Positions 25,415-38,200 of a DNA stretch of 64,000 bases are shown here, in pieces (the stretch's first letter is position 1; each line of letters starts with the position of its first letter). The translations under genes were made by a program, and so were the position numbers. Source of the DNA: Medicago truncatula (taxonomy: Eukaryota; Streptophyta; Magnoliopsida; Fabales; Fabaceae). The notes under the pieces were generated by a model, which had not been told where the DNA came from, did not search any database, and worked only from the letters and a program-made list of their open reading frames with translations. The DNA lies in assembly GCF_003473485.1 (NCBI RefSeq), contig NC_053042.1:39212762-39276761 (forward strand), given 5' to 3'.

Positions 25415-27275
25415 TCAAACCATGGAATCCATGGCGAGAACAGTGCTAAGATTCATAGGGTTCATATACAGGTTGGATCCAATGAACATCTGTTGGACTA
25501 TGATTCTGCTAGCTTTTTCAGATGGATGAAATGCATCCCAAAATGCATAAAGGTTTCGATTTGGGCACAATTTTGAAATAGGTGTACACAGTCCAATCCC
25601 GTTGAATCGCCCTTGACCACAACAAGCATCCTTTGCTGTAACAAATCCTGTTGGTGTCCAAATTTTATTGATAAGTTCAAATATAATTAAGACCTAAATT
25701 TAAATAATTGGTTAAAAACTAACTTGGTGCACATACCAAAAGCTTTAGGGTTGGTAATAAAATCCATGTGCATTTTATGTGCATTAACAGCAATGAAGAC
25801 ATCATCACCAATCTCTCTGTTGAGTTGTGTGATCATTTGAACAAGTTGTGGATTATATAAGGACGCAGCTCTCATGAGTTCCGCATCACAATCACCATTT
25901 CTACTTTTCAAGGCTAACTCAGCAGGTGCACACCCCATTGGTCCTGTGCCCGTAACAAGAACCCTACGAGCTCCCAAATCATAAAGTCTCTGCATCGATC
26001 GTTAACGTGTGTTAAGCATTCTCATAACAGTCGAATACTTAACACGAAAATGAGCATTATATAATAGTTATGTTTTTCCTATGTGAATCTCAAATTCCAA
26101 TCGACTGTTTGTGGGGTAATGAATGAAATAACACATGCCCTAAAGAGAGTATTTATTGGGAATCAAATAATTACCTGCAGAATTTTTTTGTACTCAGATA
26201 TGAGATAGGTGACATAGTTTGGAAGAGAAAATTGGCGAGATCTAGCTGAAAATGGGACCAAATAATAATTATTGACAAAATCGTTGCCTCCAAGCATGAT
26301 GAGTACAATTGCTTTGTTGACTAGTTGTTTAGCTCCCTCTGCACCAATTTGTGCACTTAATTTTTGCTGGTATTGATTGAATAGATCCAATTGCTTGCCA
26401 ATGTGGATGATTTGTAGCTGCCAAAACATTATTTAATTTACAACTAATTGTCATTTTTCAGTTAAAACTTTTGAAATTGGGTAATAAAGGCCTATATTTA
26501 AAAATTTGGGACTAAAATTATGTTTCAGTTAAAATATACCAACCAAAACTGCATTTAAGAAAGAGGTTTAGGATTCAATATATGGAGATAATCTTATATA
26601 TTGAAGAGGATCCTAATTAACCCTAAAGTATTGGTTGATATCTTTGGTGTATTCTGAATTGTTGTAAACTTGCAAGTGATTGAGTTGTTATTAATAAATT
26701 TCTTTGCCTATTCAAAAAAACAAAGATAAAATCATCAATTAAATAGACTTACAAATTGAAATCCGGTATCATTGAGAATTCCAACACCTGCTGATGCAAA
26801 ATTGGCACCAACTAAAAGTTTTTCACCAACTAATAAGGGACTCAAATAAGGAAGAGATGGTTCTAAACCAAGTCTCTCACCTGCAATTTAATCATTTCAC
26901 AACATCAAAATTCATCTTAATTTAAGAAATGTATGCAAATGAGAGAATATAATCAAATAAATAAGCATTGTTAAGCAAACAAATATTCTGAACATAGTAA
27001 GTAGGCTAATAACAAATTAAGCACATACTAGTTAGGTCAGGAATATTTAGGCCATTAGAAAAACGTCCAGTGGGTTCGTGTGTAGGGAAGTCAATGCCAT
27101 ATGGTGGAGCATCTGCACGAGCTGTGGTTGTTAAGAAATTATTATTGCCATTGTCTGCTACTGAATCACCAAAAACAAAAAAAGCTCTTTTTGGTTGAGC
27201 ATAAGCTAAATCAAAACCCACAAACAAATTTATCATTAGTATGTAACTGCAACATAACATTAAAGAACTAGCCAT
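25415..27275 (-). CDS. GDSL esterase/lipase, copy 2 of the tandem array
   Basis: A predicted secreted esterase/lipase of 367 residues from five exons: 27275-27029, 26880-26753, 26417-26175, 25989-25737 and 25647-25415. All introns are GT..AG and the phases equal those of the other three copies. The signal peptide ends near AYA-QPK (about 26). Block I is [14 protein letters not shown] with Ser38. [10 protein letters not shown] and WDAFHP (Asp328, His331) complete the triad and oxyanion residues. [14 protein letters not shown] and [13 protein letters not shown] are the expected family motifs. Its introns are compact (intron 3 is 185 bp), so it is a good reference for the unexpanded form of copy 3. 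Confidence 0.94.
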
Positions 27276-27320
27276 GGCTAAGTATGAATAAGTGAATGAA
27301 ACTTTTTATGCTATGTTGTG

Positions 27321-27330
27321 GTTATATATC
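27321..27330 (-). promoter_or_regulatory. Probable TATA box of GDSL copy 2
   Basis: GATATATAAC on the minus strand, about 50 bp upstream of the ATG. The proximal region (about 27350-27470) resembles that of copy 4 (about 46330-46430), sharing CTTCCAAGTTTAAA and AATCAAGTAACAAA. Confidence 0.5.
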
Positions 27331-27789
27331 TAATGTTTGAAGAACTGATACGTACCTTCAAAATACATTCATAAATGTTTTCTTGAATTTTCTACCACCT
27401 TCCAAGTTTAAAGCAATGCCGAATCAAGTAACAAAATAATTGCACTTGTTCAATGCCCAATTCATAAATATAGTTTTTCTATAAAAAAAATAAAAAATTA
27501 AGGTATAGTTTTTTTAAAAAAAAATTTATATCCAATCAAAGATCGATAAATCTGAGAGATTCAATCTCACTGTCTATTTCAGGACCTCATTTAAAGTCAG
27601 AGCAAAACCCTATATATTATTCCACCAAAATTGACACCGAAAAAATTAAATCTTAGAAGCACATTCAAAGTCTCAAACCAACACCATCGAAGGTCAAATT
27701 ATAATAGTTAGTTACATTTGCATTTATATATGATTAATTTTTATTTATATATGATTAATGAATGATTTAACTGACTATATGTATTGAAC

Positions 27790-28145
27790 TTTAAGCCCGT
27801 GACTTGGGAGGTTGTACCAGACAAATTCAAGCAAAATGTGTTTGATACAAGGTCGGTAAATTACACTCTCTTTTAGAAGTCACATTTCAGCCTTTAGATG
27901 TAACTAATCATGGCCATGTTTGGCAATTTCATTCAATTTATATTTTTTTTAGGATTTTCCCTATCAACCAAGTAGGACAATTGGATATTTGTAGCACATT
28001 TCGTCTCTTCTCTGTCTCTAGCCTAAACACAGCAAATAATTGTATATTTGAAGAAATGTTATTTTCACACGCCTTCTTTTCACTTTGTTTTCTATGTACT
28101 TATACTCTTGCATCTCTATTGATCTCGTACCAATTCGCTTATTAT
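27790..28145. repeat. Duplicated upstream block (partner at 23500-23860)
   Basis: The distal upstream copy of the block described at 23500-23860, in the same orientation relative to GDSL copy 2. Confidence 0.88.
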
Positions 28146-28279
28146 TTAATTAAAGAGCATTGTTATTGTTATTTATTTAGAGAGATTTTATCAATAATTG
28201 ATCAAGAAAATGATTTGTAGTTTAGTATCAAATTTTGAACATGATGATAGACACAAGTTAATGTGCATAATATAAATAT

Positions 28280-28650
28280 ATATTAAATTTTGGGGAGAAT
28301 ATTAAAAATTGCATATAAATTATTTGCGACAGAATATCTTATATAATTATGTCCCAAAAGATATTTTAAAAAATAATCAGATTTACATTAAGTCCACATC
28401 ATCACAAACTCTGTCATATCATTGGGACGAAATATAAGTATTTTGTCACAACCTTGGGGGGAAACAAAGATGTGCTAAAAAAATAAATAACTACATTCTG
28501 TTCCACATTCCGTCCCCAACCGATTGCGACAACACTATTTACGACGAAAGAAAATTTTCGCAAATTCTGTTCCAGATTTCAATTGGGACGGAAATTTACA
28601 CTATTATGCGACAGAAAATTCTGTCTCAGATCAATGTTTTTCTTGTAGAG
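28280..28650. mobile_element. Terminal fragment of a CACTA (En/Spm) element
   Basis: The right edge reads ..CAATGTTTTTCTTGTAGAG. Its complement starts CTCTACAAGAAAAACATTG, one base off the usual plant CACTA end CACTACAAGAAAAA. Inside lie repeated short words, TTGCGACAGAA, GACGGAA and GCGACAGAAAATTCTGTC, as in CACTA subterminal repeats. The other end and any transposase are absent. Confidence 0.62.
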
Positions 28651-29073
28651 AAAGCTTGTCTGCAAAGAACCTAAACCACCCACCGCTAATATAACTAACT
28701 ATGCATAAAATATATCGCACAAAACGACTGAACAATAACACCAAAGGAAAACTTGAAACTAAAGTAGCAGTGCAGGGAAAAAAATTACATACATAAAACA
28801 CACGGTGCAGCATAACACACACTGACAGAGCATCACCTTCTCATCAAAGTCTCACTCTTCATCATCTTCAACCTATGAACTCAAATAGAGCCACACCACC
28901 ATCCTTCGCATCAAAGTGATATACCTGCCACATTCTCAGTCCCCTCCACTCTTTTTCGGTGCATAATTATATTGATGTAATCAAGAACTACATAAAAAAA
29001 CAACCAATAAAGCACGAAAAACAAAATACATAGTACAGGTGCAATTTTACTCTTAAAACTCACTAAAATAAAG

Positions 29074-30653
29074 AGTAGTTATAGATAAACACCCTTAGGT
29101 GGACATACACTCTTGTACCACCCCCAAGTGGCATTTTTTCTATTAATTAGAGTGGGGACAATTTTGTAAATGACTCTTCTCATCCTTTCTTCTTTCTTTC
29201 TCTTTTTTCCCTTACCTTTTCTTCTTCACTGGTCAGTCCCACCACCACCACTACCGGCAAGCCCACCCATGACCGCCGTCCGCCGTCGTCAACATCAAAT
29301 CTCACAACCACCAGTCGCCCTCAGATCTAACATCATTCATCCACCACAATCAACCCCATCATCAACAAGGTCGCCTCCGTTTCCGGCGACCTCAGATCTA
29401 CACCCTCCATCCACCTTCGATCCCCTACGACCACCACCCTCGTTCCCCCTCATCAACACTGTCGCTGTCGTGTTCACCGTTTTCATCACCACCCACGTTT
29501 CAGACCTGACCTCTCTTCCCTCAGACTTCCTCCCTCACCAGCCACCACCATCGGCCATACCCACCCCATCTTCCGTCGTCCTCCCCACCACTAGGGGTGG
29601 GAATGAGCCGGGCCGAGCCGAGCTTTGCTTATATAGGCTTGGCCTATTTGAAAAAACTAAGGCCTAAGCCTTGACCTTTTACATGTCAAAGACTTTATTT
29701 TAAGTATGGTCTGGCCTTTTTAAAAGTCTGGTCTGGTCTATTAGCCTGTCTAAAACCCTAGTTTGTGTTACAAATTTCTAACAGAGTCGATTCATCCATT
29801 TTTCTTTCTTTTCAATTTGTGCAACATACTTAATGTAGAGATAAACATTAGTTAGATACACATTAAACTAATAAAACACAATCGTAAAATTTATATATGG
29901 ATATAAACTCAAGAATATTCATGTCTTATAACAAATTTCAAACTTAATCTGATAATCATACTTAACTTTAGGCATATTAGTACCAAGCCTAAAAAATTCA
30001 CACAAATCAAATCACAATATGGGTATTTAATGATAACTAAACAAGCTTTCAAACCGTAAGAAACTGAAAACAAAATCAGCACTTAAGCAGGAAAAAAATG
30101 CATAAAATCTTCAATGTGATAAAAAAATCACCAACTTAATATGATAATTTGAAGGAACTCTTATTATTATTATTTATTAATATATGAATAATAAATATAG
30201 GAAAATGTAATATACTCATATACGGACCAGCTTGATAGGCCTGATAGGCGTTTTTATAAGCCTAAGCCTAGCTCATTTAAATTAATAGGCTTTTTAAAAG
30301 CTCATGTCTAACCTATTTATTAAATGAGTTAGGCTGGGCCGGGCTTTTAATGGGTCGGGCCAAAGGCCCCTAACGAGCGGCTTGGCCTATTTCCACCCTT
30401 ACCCACCACCGTCCTCCACCACCACCATTACTATCGTCCCTCACGACCAACCTCTTCTCCGGTGACATTTTCTGAGGTTCCGAAAGAGAAAGAAAGCGTG
30501 GATGGAGCTTCCATGAGAGAGAAAGAGAGCCATATGTTTTGTTTTTTTTTTATTACGAAGTCATTCCAAAACAATTTTTTAAAATTAACACTTGCCACAT
30601 CAGCAAGTGGTACAAGCTCTGTACAAGTTGGAGTGGTCGATTTATCATTTCCC
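29074..30653. mobile_element. Mutator-like element with Pro-rich pseudo-coding interior
   Basis: The two ends are similar in reverse complement: GATAAACACC..CTTGTACCACCCCCAAGTGGCA on the left and GATAAATCGACC..CTTGTACCACTTGCTGATGTGGCA on the right. Possible 9-bp target duplications with one mismatch are AAAATAAAG (29065-29073) and AAAATAAAA (30654-30662). The interior is unusually GC- and CCACC-rich. It gives a 165-codon open frame (29170-29667) of Pro/Ser-rich, low-complexity protein that I do not accept as a gene; it may be a captured gene piece. A hAT element (29592-30401) sits inside. Confidence 0.55.
29592..30401. mobile_element. Non-autonomous hAT element nested in the MULE
   Basis: 810 bp flanked by a perfect 8-bp duplication, CCCACCAC (29584-29591 and 30402-30409), which is the hAT signature. 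The left end is TAGGGGTGGGAATGAGCC; the right end in complement is TAAGGGTGGAAATAGGCC. The interior has inverted GGCC-rich subterminal parts (GGCTTGGCCTATTT at both ends) and no coding frame. Confidence 0.85.
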
Positions 30654-30675
30654 AAAATAAAAGCTCAAATAATAA

Positions 30676-31440
30676 TGGATAAATTTACATGGACACCCTT
30701 TAAAGTTGTACACACTTTGTACCACTCATTATTTGGCAATTAAACCTTTAAAAATTGATCAATGCTGACATGGTAAAGAGTAATTAAAAAACAAAGAAAA
30801 AGGAAAAGAAAAATCAGTATGCCACCACCGTTGTTTCCCCTGCTTCTCTCTCTTCGCTTTTTTTCTTTTGTCCTTACTATGCCACCACCACATCGTTACA
30901 GTGTTTCACACTTCCTTGAAACATTTGAATGTGAAAACAATGGTTTCAAAAACTATTAGTTGCTTGGTCAACCTTATGATGGTACTGTCTTTCATCATAA
31001 TAACAATTAACATCACCAGATCTGAATATGAAAACAATGGTTTCAAAACTGAGAGATAACAACAAATTGATTATGGTTGTAAGAAGGTGAATTTGTAAAG
31101 GGATAAGCTTCTGTTCAAGAGGGTGAATTTTAGATCTTATAGTTATTGGTGAATTGGAAACAGAATTGGTATTTAGATCTATTCTAGCGAGAATTGGTAA
31201 CATAAGGTTGCTGAAGCAACTCATGTTTTTTGCGAGGCATGTGAGAAGGAGAACGAACAGTGAAAAAGGTTGCGGCGTTACCGGAGGTGGTGGTTAGTTA
31301 GATAGTGTGAAGGAGGGACTCTAGACTGTGTGTTTGGACAGAATTGTCCCTTGTTTTTTGTTAATGGACAAAATTGCCCTGCCACATGGGGGGTGTACAA
31401 TGATGGTATACCATATAGGATGGTTTACCTATCACCACTC
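30676..31440. mobile_element. Second element related to the 29074-30653 MULE
   Basis: The left end includes GGATAAATTTACATGGACACCC..TTTGTACCACTC. The right end in complement includes GATAGGTAAACCATCC..TTGTACACCCCCCATGTGGCA. These match the ends of the neighbouring element in plan. The interior has a duplicated AATATGAAAACAATGGTTTCAAAA word (about 30930-30955 and 31025-31048). Limits are approximate and no clean target duplication was found. Confidence 0.45.
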
Positions 31441-32205
31441 AACAATAATAGGTACAAAATTAAAATCAATACAAAACATTTGTCATGACATAACTACCAC
31501 AAAACCAAAATTGATTAATTAAATCTTTTGCACCTAACTATTGGGAGAGTTACTTTTCTATCTAGTCTTTTTATTTCCCTCAATTTAAAGCTTTCTCCAA
31601 CACCAATAGTTGATGGGTCCTCTTGTTTTACATCAATATTACAGTTAAGTTATGCATCCCTCAGTAAACATAATCTAACCGAAAAGGAAAACCTGCAAAG
31701 GTGAAGAAAATATAGGGAGAAAAAAAAATCAGAGAAATAATTAGATGGGAGAGAGAGATCAATACATCCAATCCAAAATCAATGAATATTACGATGAATG
31801 CCGATCTAGATCATCAACGATCATGACAATCACCTTCCAATGATTTTTTTTGAAATCCCTCTAATTGCTTTTATGTATTGAACATTCACCTTCTGTCACT
31901 GTCTTCACTCCCTCTGATTCATAATGGGAGGAAAAACTATAGGAACACGTTCAACAAACACTAATCTTTTGTTATCCCTCATTAAATCAGTCATTGATCA
32001 CAATGTATAACCATGCATTTAATGATAGCAAGGACGGGAAATCTTTGTTGATTGGGGTTAAGCAATCGCTTAACCTAATAAGCTTTATTAATAAGAGATA
32101 AGAGAAGAGAAGAGATAAGATATGGTAACACATACTAGTAGACATATTGTAACTTAATTAATCCCTCAGAGAAATATCTAGAAAACTAATAGTACAATGC
32201 ATGAA
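31441..32205. other. Spacer 3' of GDSL copy 3
   Basis: No gene or defined element. The last 50 bases before 32206 match the 3' flank of copy 4 (GAGAAATATCTAGAAAACTAATAGT against GAGAAATGTCTAAAAAACTAATAGT at 43931), so the duplicated unit includes 3' sequence. Confidence 0.5.
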
Positions 32206-35200
32206 TCAAACCATGGGATCCATGGCCAGAACAGTGCTAAGATTCATAGGGTACATATACTCATTGGAGCCATTCAAGATTTGTTGGACTATGATTCTGC
32301 AAGCTTTTTCAGATGGATGGATTGAATCCCAAAATGCATAGAGGTCTCGATTTTGGCACAAGTTTGCAAGAGGTGTGCATAATTTAATCCCATTGTATGG
32401 GCCATACTCACAACAAGCTTTCTTTGATGTAACAAATCCTGTTCACCAATAATTCGTTGTAAGTTAGAAAATAATTATGAAACCCTTTAATTCCACACAA
32501 AAATTCCGTTGATTTAAATTTTTGAAAAAGAAAAATTTAGAGTAATAGAATGATATTTCAATCCAAAGTAGAGAAAACCTTAAATGACTATTTTTTTTAA
32601 TTAGTTACAATTATATAAAAGAAATAAATCAGAAAGTGATGAAATAGTTTTTCTAAATAATTTTCATTTATGCTTTTTTTAAGCTTAAGTAGTACCTCAG
32701 TAAATTGAAATTTAATTTCTTACTGCAAAATTAATAGAAAGATTGATACATAGAGGTTTAGTGCACATACCAAAAGCTTGAGGGTTGTTAACAAAATCCA
32801 TGAACAGTTTATGTGCAGTAATAGCAATGAAGACATCAGCACCAATCTCTGTGTTGAGTTCTTTGATCATTTCGACAAATTGTCGATCATATAAAGAGGC
32901 AGCACTCACGAGTTCAACATCACAATCACCGTTATTACTCCATAAAGGTAACTCTATAGGAATACAACATCCCATTGGTCCCATGCCCATTACAAGAACA
33001 TTACGACCTCCCAAATCATAAAATTTCTGCACCCGTACGTTAATTAAACATCCTCATAAGAATCAAATATTAATTTAATCGGTCATGCTAACTAATGTCC
33101 TTGAGACATTAATTAAGGAAAGAAAAAAATATTAGTTTTTTGGATTCGGATTCTCGGCAGCTCATATTCTCATCCATTGGATTAATCTAGGTGCACATAT
33201 GTTAGCAAAATTCTTGTATTTTTCAAACAACAAAAATCTATTATATTATTTATAAATTATTAAAAAAAAATTAGCACAAAAAAAATGACATCAATGTTGT
33301 TTTTTAAAGAGAAACATAAAATTGGAAAATGCTAACAAGTGTCTTTGGGGTATTGTGTAATTATGACATTTACATATGTTTGACTTATATTTTCAAGATA
33401 TAATTTCTTATTATGGATTTCTTAAACAATTTTCTTAGGGCACTTGTTAACCTAACCATTTTTTTAAATAATAAAATATATTATGGATGTAACCCCGACA
33501 TACACTTCTTATTTCGATGATGTGTTCCAAGTACAACACATGTTAGTATTTGAAAGCAACATAACTCAGACATATGTGATTATATTATTTTATTACTTTC
33601 TCAAGATATTAACGATATTGATGTACTTCTTCCAATTCTATATTTAAGCACACATTTGACTTTATTTTTGTCCCTAAACGCAAACCCATTTTCAAATTAC
33701 TAGATGCATTTATTATTATTATTTTCTAAACATACCTTTAATTAATACTGTTAACTTGTCTTAAAATATGAAAAGTCAAATTTAATACACATACAAACAA
33801 AAGACAATTTGATAATATTAACACACAAAATAGATACATTACTTACACTAACAACTTTTAGTAAGAAATATGAAAAAAGCAAAAGGGACTTACATTACAT
33901 ATAGAGATAGAGGGAGTATTAGTTTGTATATGATGTATTCCCTCCGTCCCATATTAGAAGCAAAAAAAAAAAAAAAAAAATAACACTTATTAAGAAAACT
34001 AAAACATAGTAGTTTGCAACATAGTTTCTTGTGTTATCGTTGAAATAAATTTTATAGAAAGATGTAAAAACAATTTTAATTGGTTATTGGTTATTGATCA
34101 AATGATAGAGATAGCAAATTGAATGCACTTTGAATTTAATTTTTCTTTGGAAAATATAATTTTTTGAAACAACATAATTAAATATGATAAAAGTTGATCT
34201 TTTTTGCTTATAATTTTGGACAAAGAAAATGAATTCTTGTTTTTTTTTTTTTTGCTTATAACTTGGGACGACATAAGTATGAGTACTATACCAATATAAT
34301 ACATGAATGTCAAAACATGATTTAAATAATAAAAAGAGGAACACATAGAGCAAAAATTTGTGTTACGATTAATCTGAACGCACCTAACAATGAAGTTGTT
34401 TTATAAAGCCCTAAAAATGAGATTTGAGATAAATAAACCCTTAAAAATGTTTTTTTTTTTTTTTTTTAAGGAATAAACCCTTAAAAATGTTGAGAACGAG
34501 ATTGAGAACAACTGAAAACTAATACATTCAGAGACCTAGTGGAACAACATGAGTAAATTGGCTTGGGTATAATTGAGGAATCATTTTCAGTTTTTTTTTT
34601 TCAATTGTTTCTAAATCCAATCTAATAGTAAGTCAATTCAATGGTTGATATTAGGCTGCAAATACCATGGCAAACTTGCTAGCTGTTGAGGATCCACACG
34701 CAGTTTTTTCATCGAAAACAAGATTTTATACTTTTTCCCTCTATAATAATACACCCTCCGATCACTAATATAAATAAAAATCTAATTTTTAGATACATTC
34801 AAAGGTTAAATATGTTTTTAGTCCCTATAAATATACCAACTTTTCGTTAATCCCTCTAAAATTTTCCTTCAACTTTTAGTCCCTTAAAATTTTTTCATCT
34901 TCACTTTTGGTCCCTCTTTTAAAGTAAACTCATATATAGAATTAATATTTTTTAATGAAATTTTCCAGAAAAATTCATAATATTATAAGAATCTCTCCCA
35001 TAAAAATTTAGAATTTTTTAACAAAACATGAATTTAATATAAATTTTTATATTTTTGAAGGTCAAAAATTCATATTTAATTTGTGTTTTGCTAAAAAAAT
35101 TCTAGTTTTTTTTGGGAATTTTTTTTACAATATTTTTAACATTTCTGCACAATTTCATTTAAAAATACAAAAATTAACTTAAAAATAGGATCAAAAGTAG

Positions 35201-38200
35201 TGATTGAAAATTTTATAAGGACTAAAAGTTGAAGGAAAATTTTAGAGGGACTAAAACGAAAAGTTGGTATATTTATAGGGACTAAAAACATATTTAACCC
35301 TATATTCAATTAATGATGCATGTGGTCTTTATAATATGTCACATACATCATTAATTGAATGTATCTAAAAAATGGATTTTTGCTTATAGTAGTGACCGGA
35401 GGGTGTAGTCGTTTAAGCGTTTATGCACGATTATTAAGAAAATGATTAATTGTGTTGATTTTGATGGTAAAATTAGTACTCCCTCCGTCTCACAATTATT
35501 GTCTCTTTAGCATTTTTTTCTCAAAATAATTGTCACTTTACAATACCAATGAAACATTTATTAGTCTTTTTCACTATTATACCCTTATTTATTGAATTTC
35601 ATCTAACTTAACTACTCCACTAACTACAATTAATAAGGGTGTTTTAGTAAATGCTTGTGGCTTTGGCGACCAGACACAATAGTTGGTTTCACAGTTCGTG
35701 GAGCGTATCAAATGCTTGTGAGGCAGGAGATACAGGCTGATGATGTCGCTTCGATTGCACCATGACACAAGAATGTCCCTTTAAAAGTCTCTATTTGTGC
35801 TTGGCGCCTCATCCGCAATAGATGGCCGACAAAGGACAACTTGGTGCGTCGAGGTGTTATTTCTCATGAAAATCAACTATGCATTTCACGTTGTGGTCAA
35901 CAAGAAACTATAGATCACTTAATAATTCATTGTAATTTTTTTGGCAATCTTTGGCATCTTGTAAAGTCCTGGATTGGTGTTTATTCAGTGGATCCTCATC
36001 AAGTTACGGATCATTTCCATCAATTTATTTACTCTTCAGGTGGTTATGCTCCTCGTCGATCTTTTCTACATTTGATTTGGCTATGTTGCATTTGGGTTAT
36101 TTGGAATGAAAGGAATCAAAGACTTTTTGCGAACAAAGCCAATACGATGGTACATCTTTTGGAAAAGGTTAAGTTATATTCTCTTCGTTGGTTGAAAGCT
36201 AAAAATGTGTGCTTTCCTTTTGGTTATCATTTATGGTGGCAGCATCCCCTTGTTTGTTTAGGGATAGGCTGAGGTTACTTTTTCACTTCTTTTGTAGTTC
36301 CGGACAGGTTGTTATTTTGTTGTAACTTTGTTTTGCTTCTTAATGCACTCCTTGTGCTAGAGAGCAAGACTTTTTGTTAACAATATATATCTCATTTTGA
36401 TTTGTTAAAAAAAAAAAAAAAAGTAGTAGTACATTCACTGTTATCATAAATGCAAAGTAGAAGAATTGAATTGAAAGTGATGCAATTAATATAAATTAAA
36501 ATGTATAATTTGAAACCAGATGACTGTATTGTATTGAAATATGAAATGAGTTGTTCATTTTGGGACAATTTCTTTTACAAATAAATCATTTTTTGTGAGA
36601 GAGATGGAGTAATTAATATGTATTAGATATTTAAGTTTTGGCTTAAATGCTCTTTTGGTCCCTTAAATATTTAATTGGTATCGCTTTGGTCCCTTAATTA
36701 AAAAAAATTTGTTTGAGTACTTTAAGTTTTTTTTTAGTCTCGTTTTGGTCCCTTCTGTTAGGTTTATAAAAAACGTTAAGTGTGGACACGTGTCACTTTG
36801 TCATTGGCTCTGAGATTTTTTTTTTTTTTTACAAATTTCTTTTTAGTTTTTTATAAAAAAATAATATTTTTAATATATAAAAAACGTTAATAATATTTTT
36901 ATTTTTTTGACAAAACAAAATATATTTTTTAAATATATATATGTTTTTAAAGTGACACGTGTCACTTTGTCATTGACTTTGGGATTTTTAAATATGTATA
37001 TATATTTTTAAATTTTTTTTTTTTTTTTTTGTAAAAAAAAATCTCAGAGCCAATAACGGAAACCTAACAGAAAGGACCAAAACGAGACTAAAAAAAACTT
37101 AAATACTCAAACAATCTTTTTATTAATTAAGGGATCAAAGCGATATCAATTAAATACTTAAGGAACCAAAATACTCCCTCCGTCCCAAATTGTATGACGT
37201 TTCGGCCATTTCACACGTATTAAGAAATATAATTAATATTGTGTAGGGAAGAGAAATTATGAGTTGTTTTACAAAATTATCCTTAATAAATGGTATGGAA
37301 AAAAGATAAATGAAATAATTGAAAGAAGAGAGAGTAATTAATAGTTAAGGATATAATAGGAAAAGTAACATTAATATTTCATTGGTATTGTAAAGCGACA
37401 TATAATTTGGGACAATTTTTTTTTCCAAAACGACATACGATTTGGGACGGAGGGAGTAGCATTTAAGCCTTAAATTTTTTAAGAGAAATGATATTTGAAC
37501 AATCATTTTTTACAACTTTTGTGACAACTTTCTATCTCATACTCACATTGTCTTTTTACTTTCTCTCTCTATTGCTTTGATTTTTGTGTCACTACCTCAT
37601 TTCCTTTATAAAATTTTGGTTGTCACAAAAGTTGTCACATATATGGATGTTCAAATAACACACCTCATTTTTTAATTAGTTAGTTAAGATTTCAATTTGT
37701 AATTAATGTACACATAAAAAAAAGTTAAGAGAAGTCAATCATGACTTCTCAAAAAAAGAAGTCAGTCTTGACTTATAAAATGAAAAAGTTATTCCTTAAA
37801 AATCAAATGTTTAAACTTTCAATTTTCAATGCATTAGATACATATTTTTTATTAAAAATTATTATTTATTATTTTTAAAGAGTGTTATGGATACACTTGT
37901 TAACAAGACCATGCTCAAACTTTATATATTCTCTCTAGGCTAATCTTTAGCCAACATTGGAGTTGTACTTTTCTGATGTGAATGATACATTCTCCAATGT
38001 GAATTATAAATTCTTGACAATTGAACTATACATGGCACATGCTTCAAAATAATATTTATTGGGAGGTAACAATACTCCCTCTGTCTTAACTTATAAGTTG
38101 CTTTGAAATTTTTTTTTTTTATAAATTATAAGTCACTTTACAACATCAGTGAAACATTAATATTATTTTTTATATTAAATCCTTGATTGTTTATCATTCT

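Noticed and set aside
29170..29667. 165-codon Pro/Ser-rich protein on the + strand
   Set aside because: Low-complexity frame inside a MULE-like element and interrupted by a hAT insertion. No recognisable domain.
32206..33032. GDSL copy 3 as a truncated pseudogene of exons 4 and 5 only
   Set aside because: Exons 1-3 with matching phases lie at 38346-40551 in the right order. The join gives 368 uninterrupted residues.
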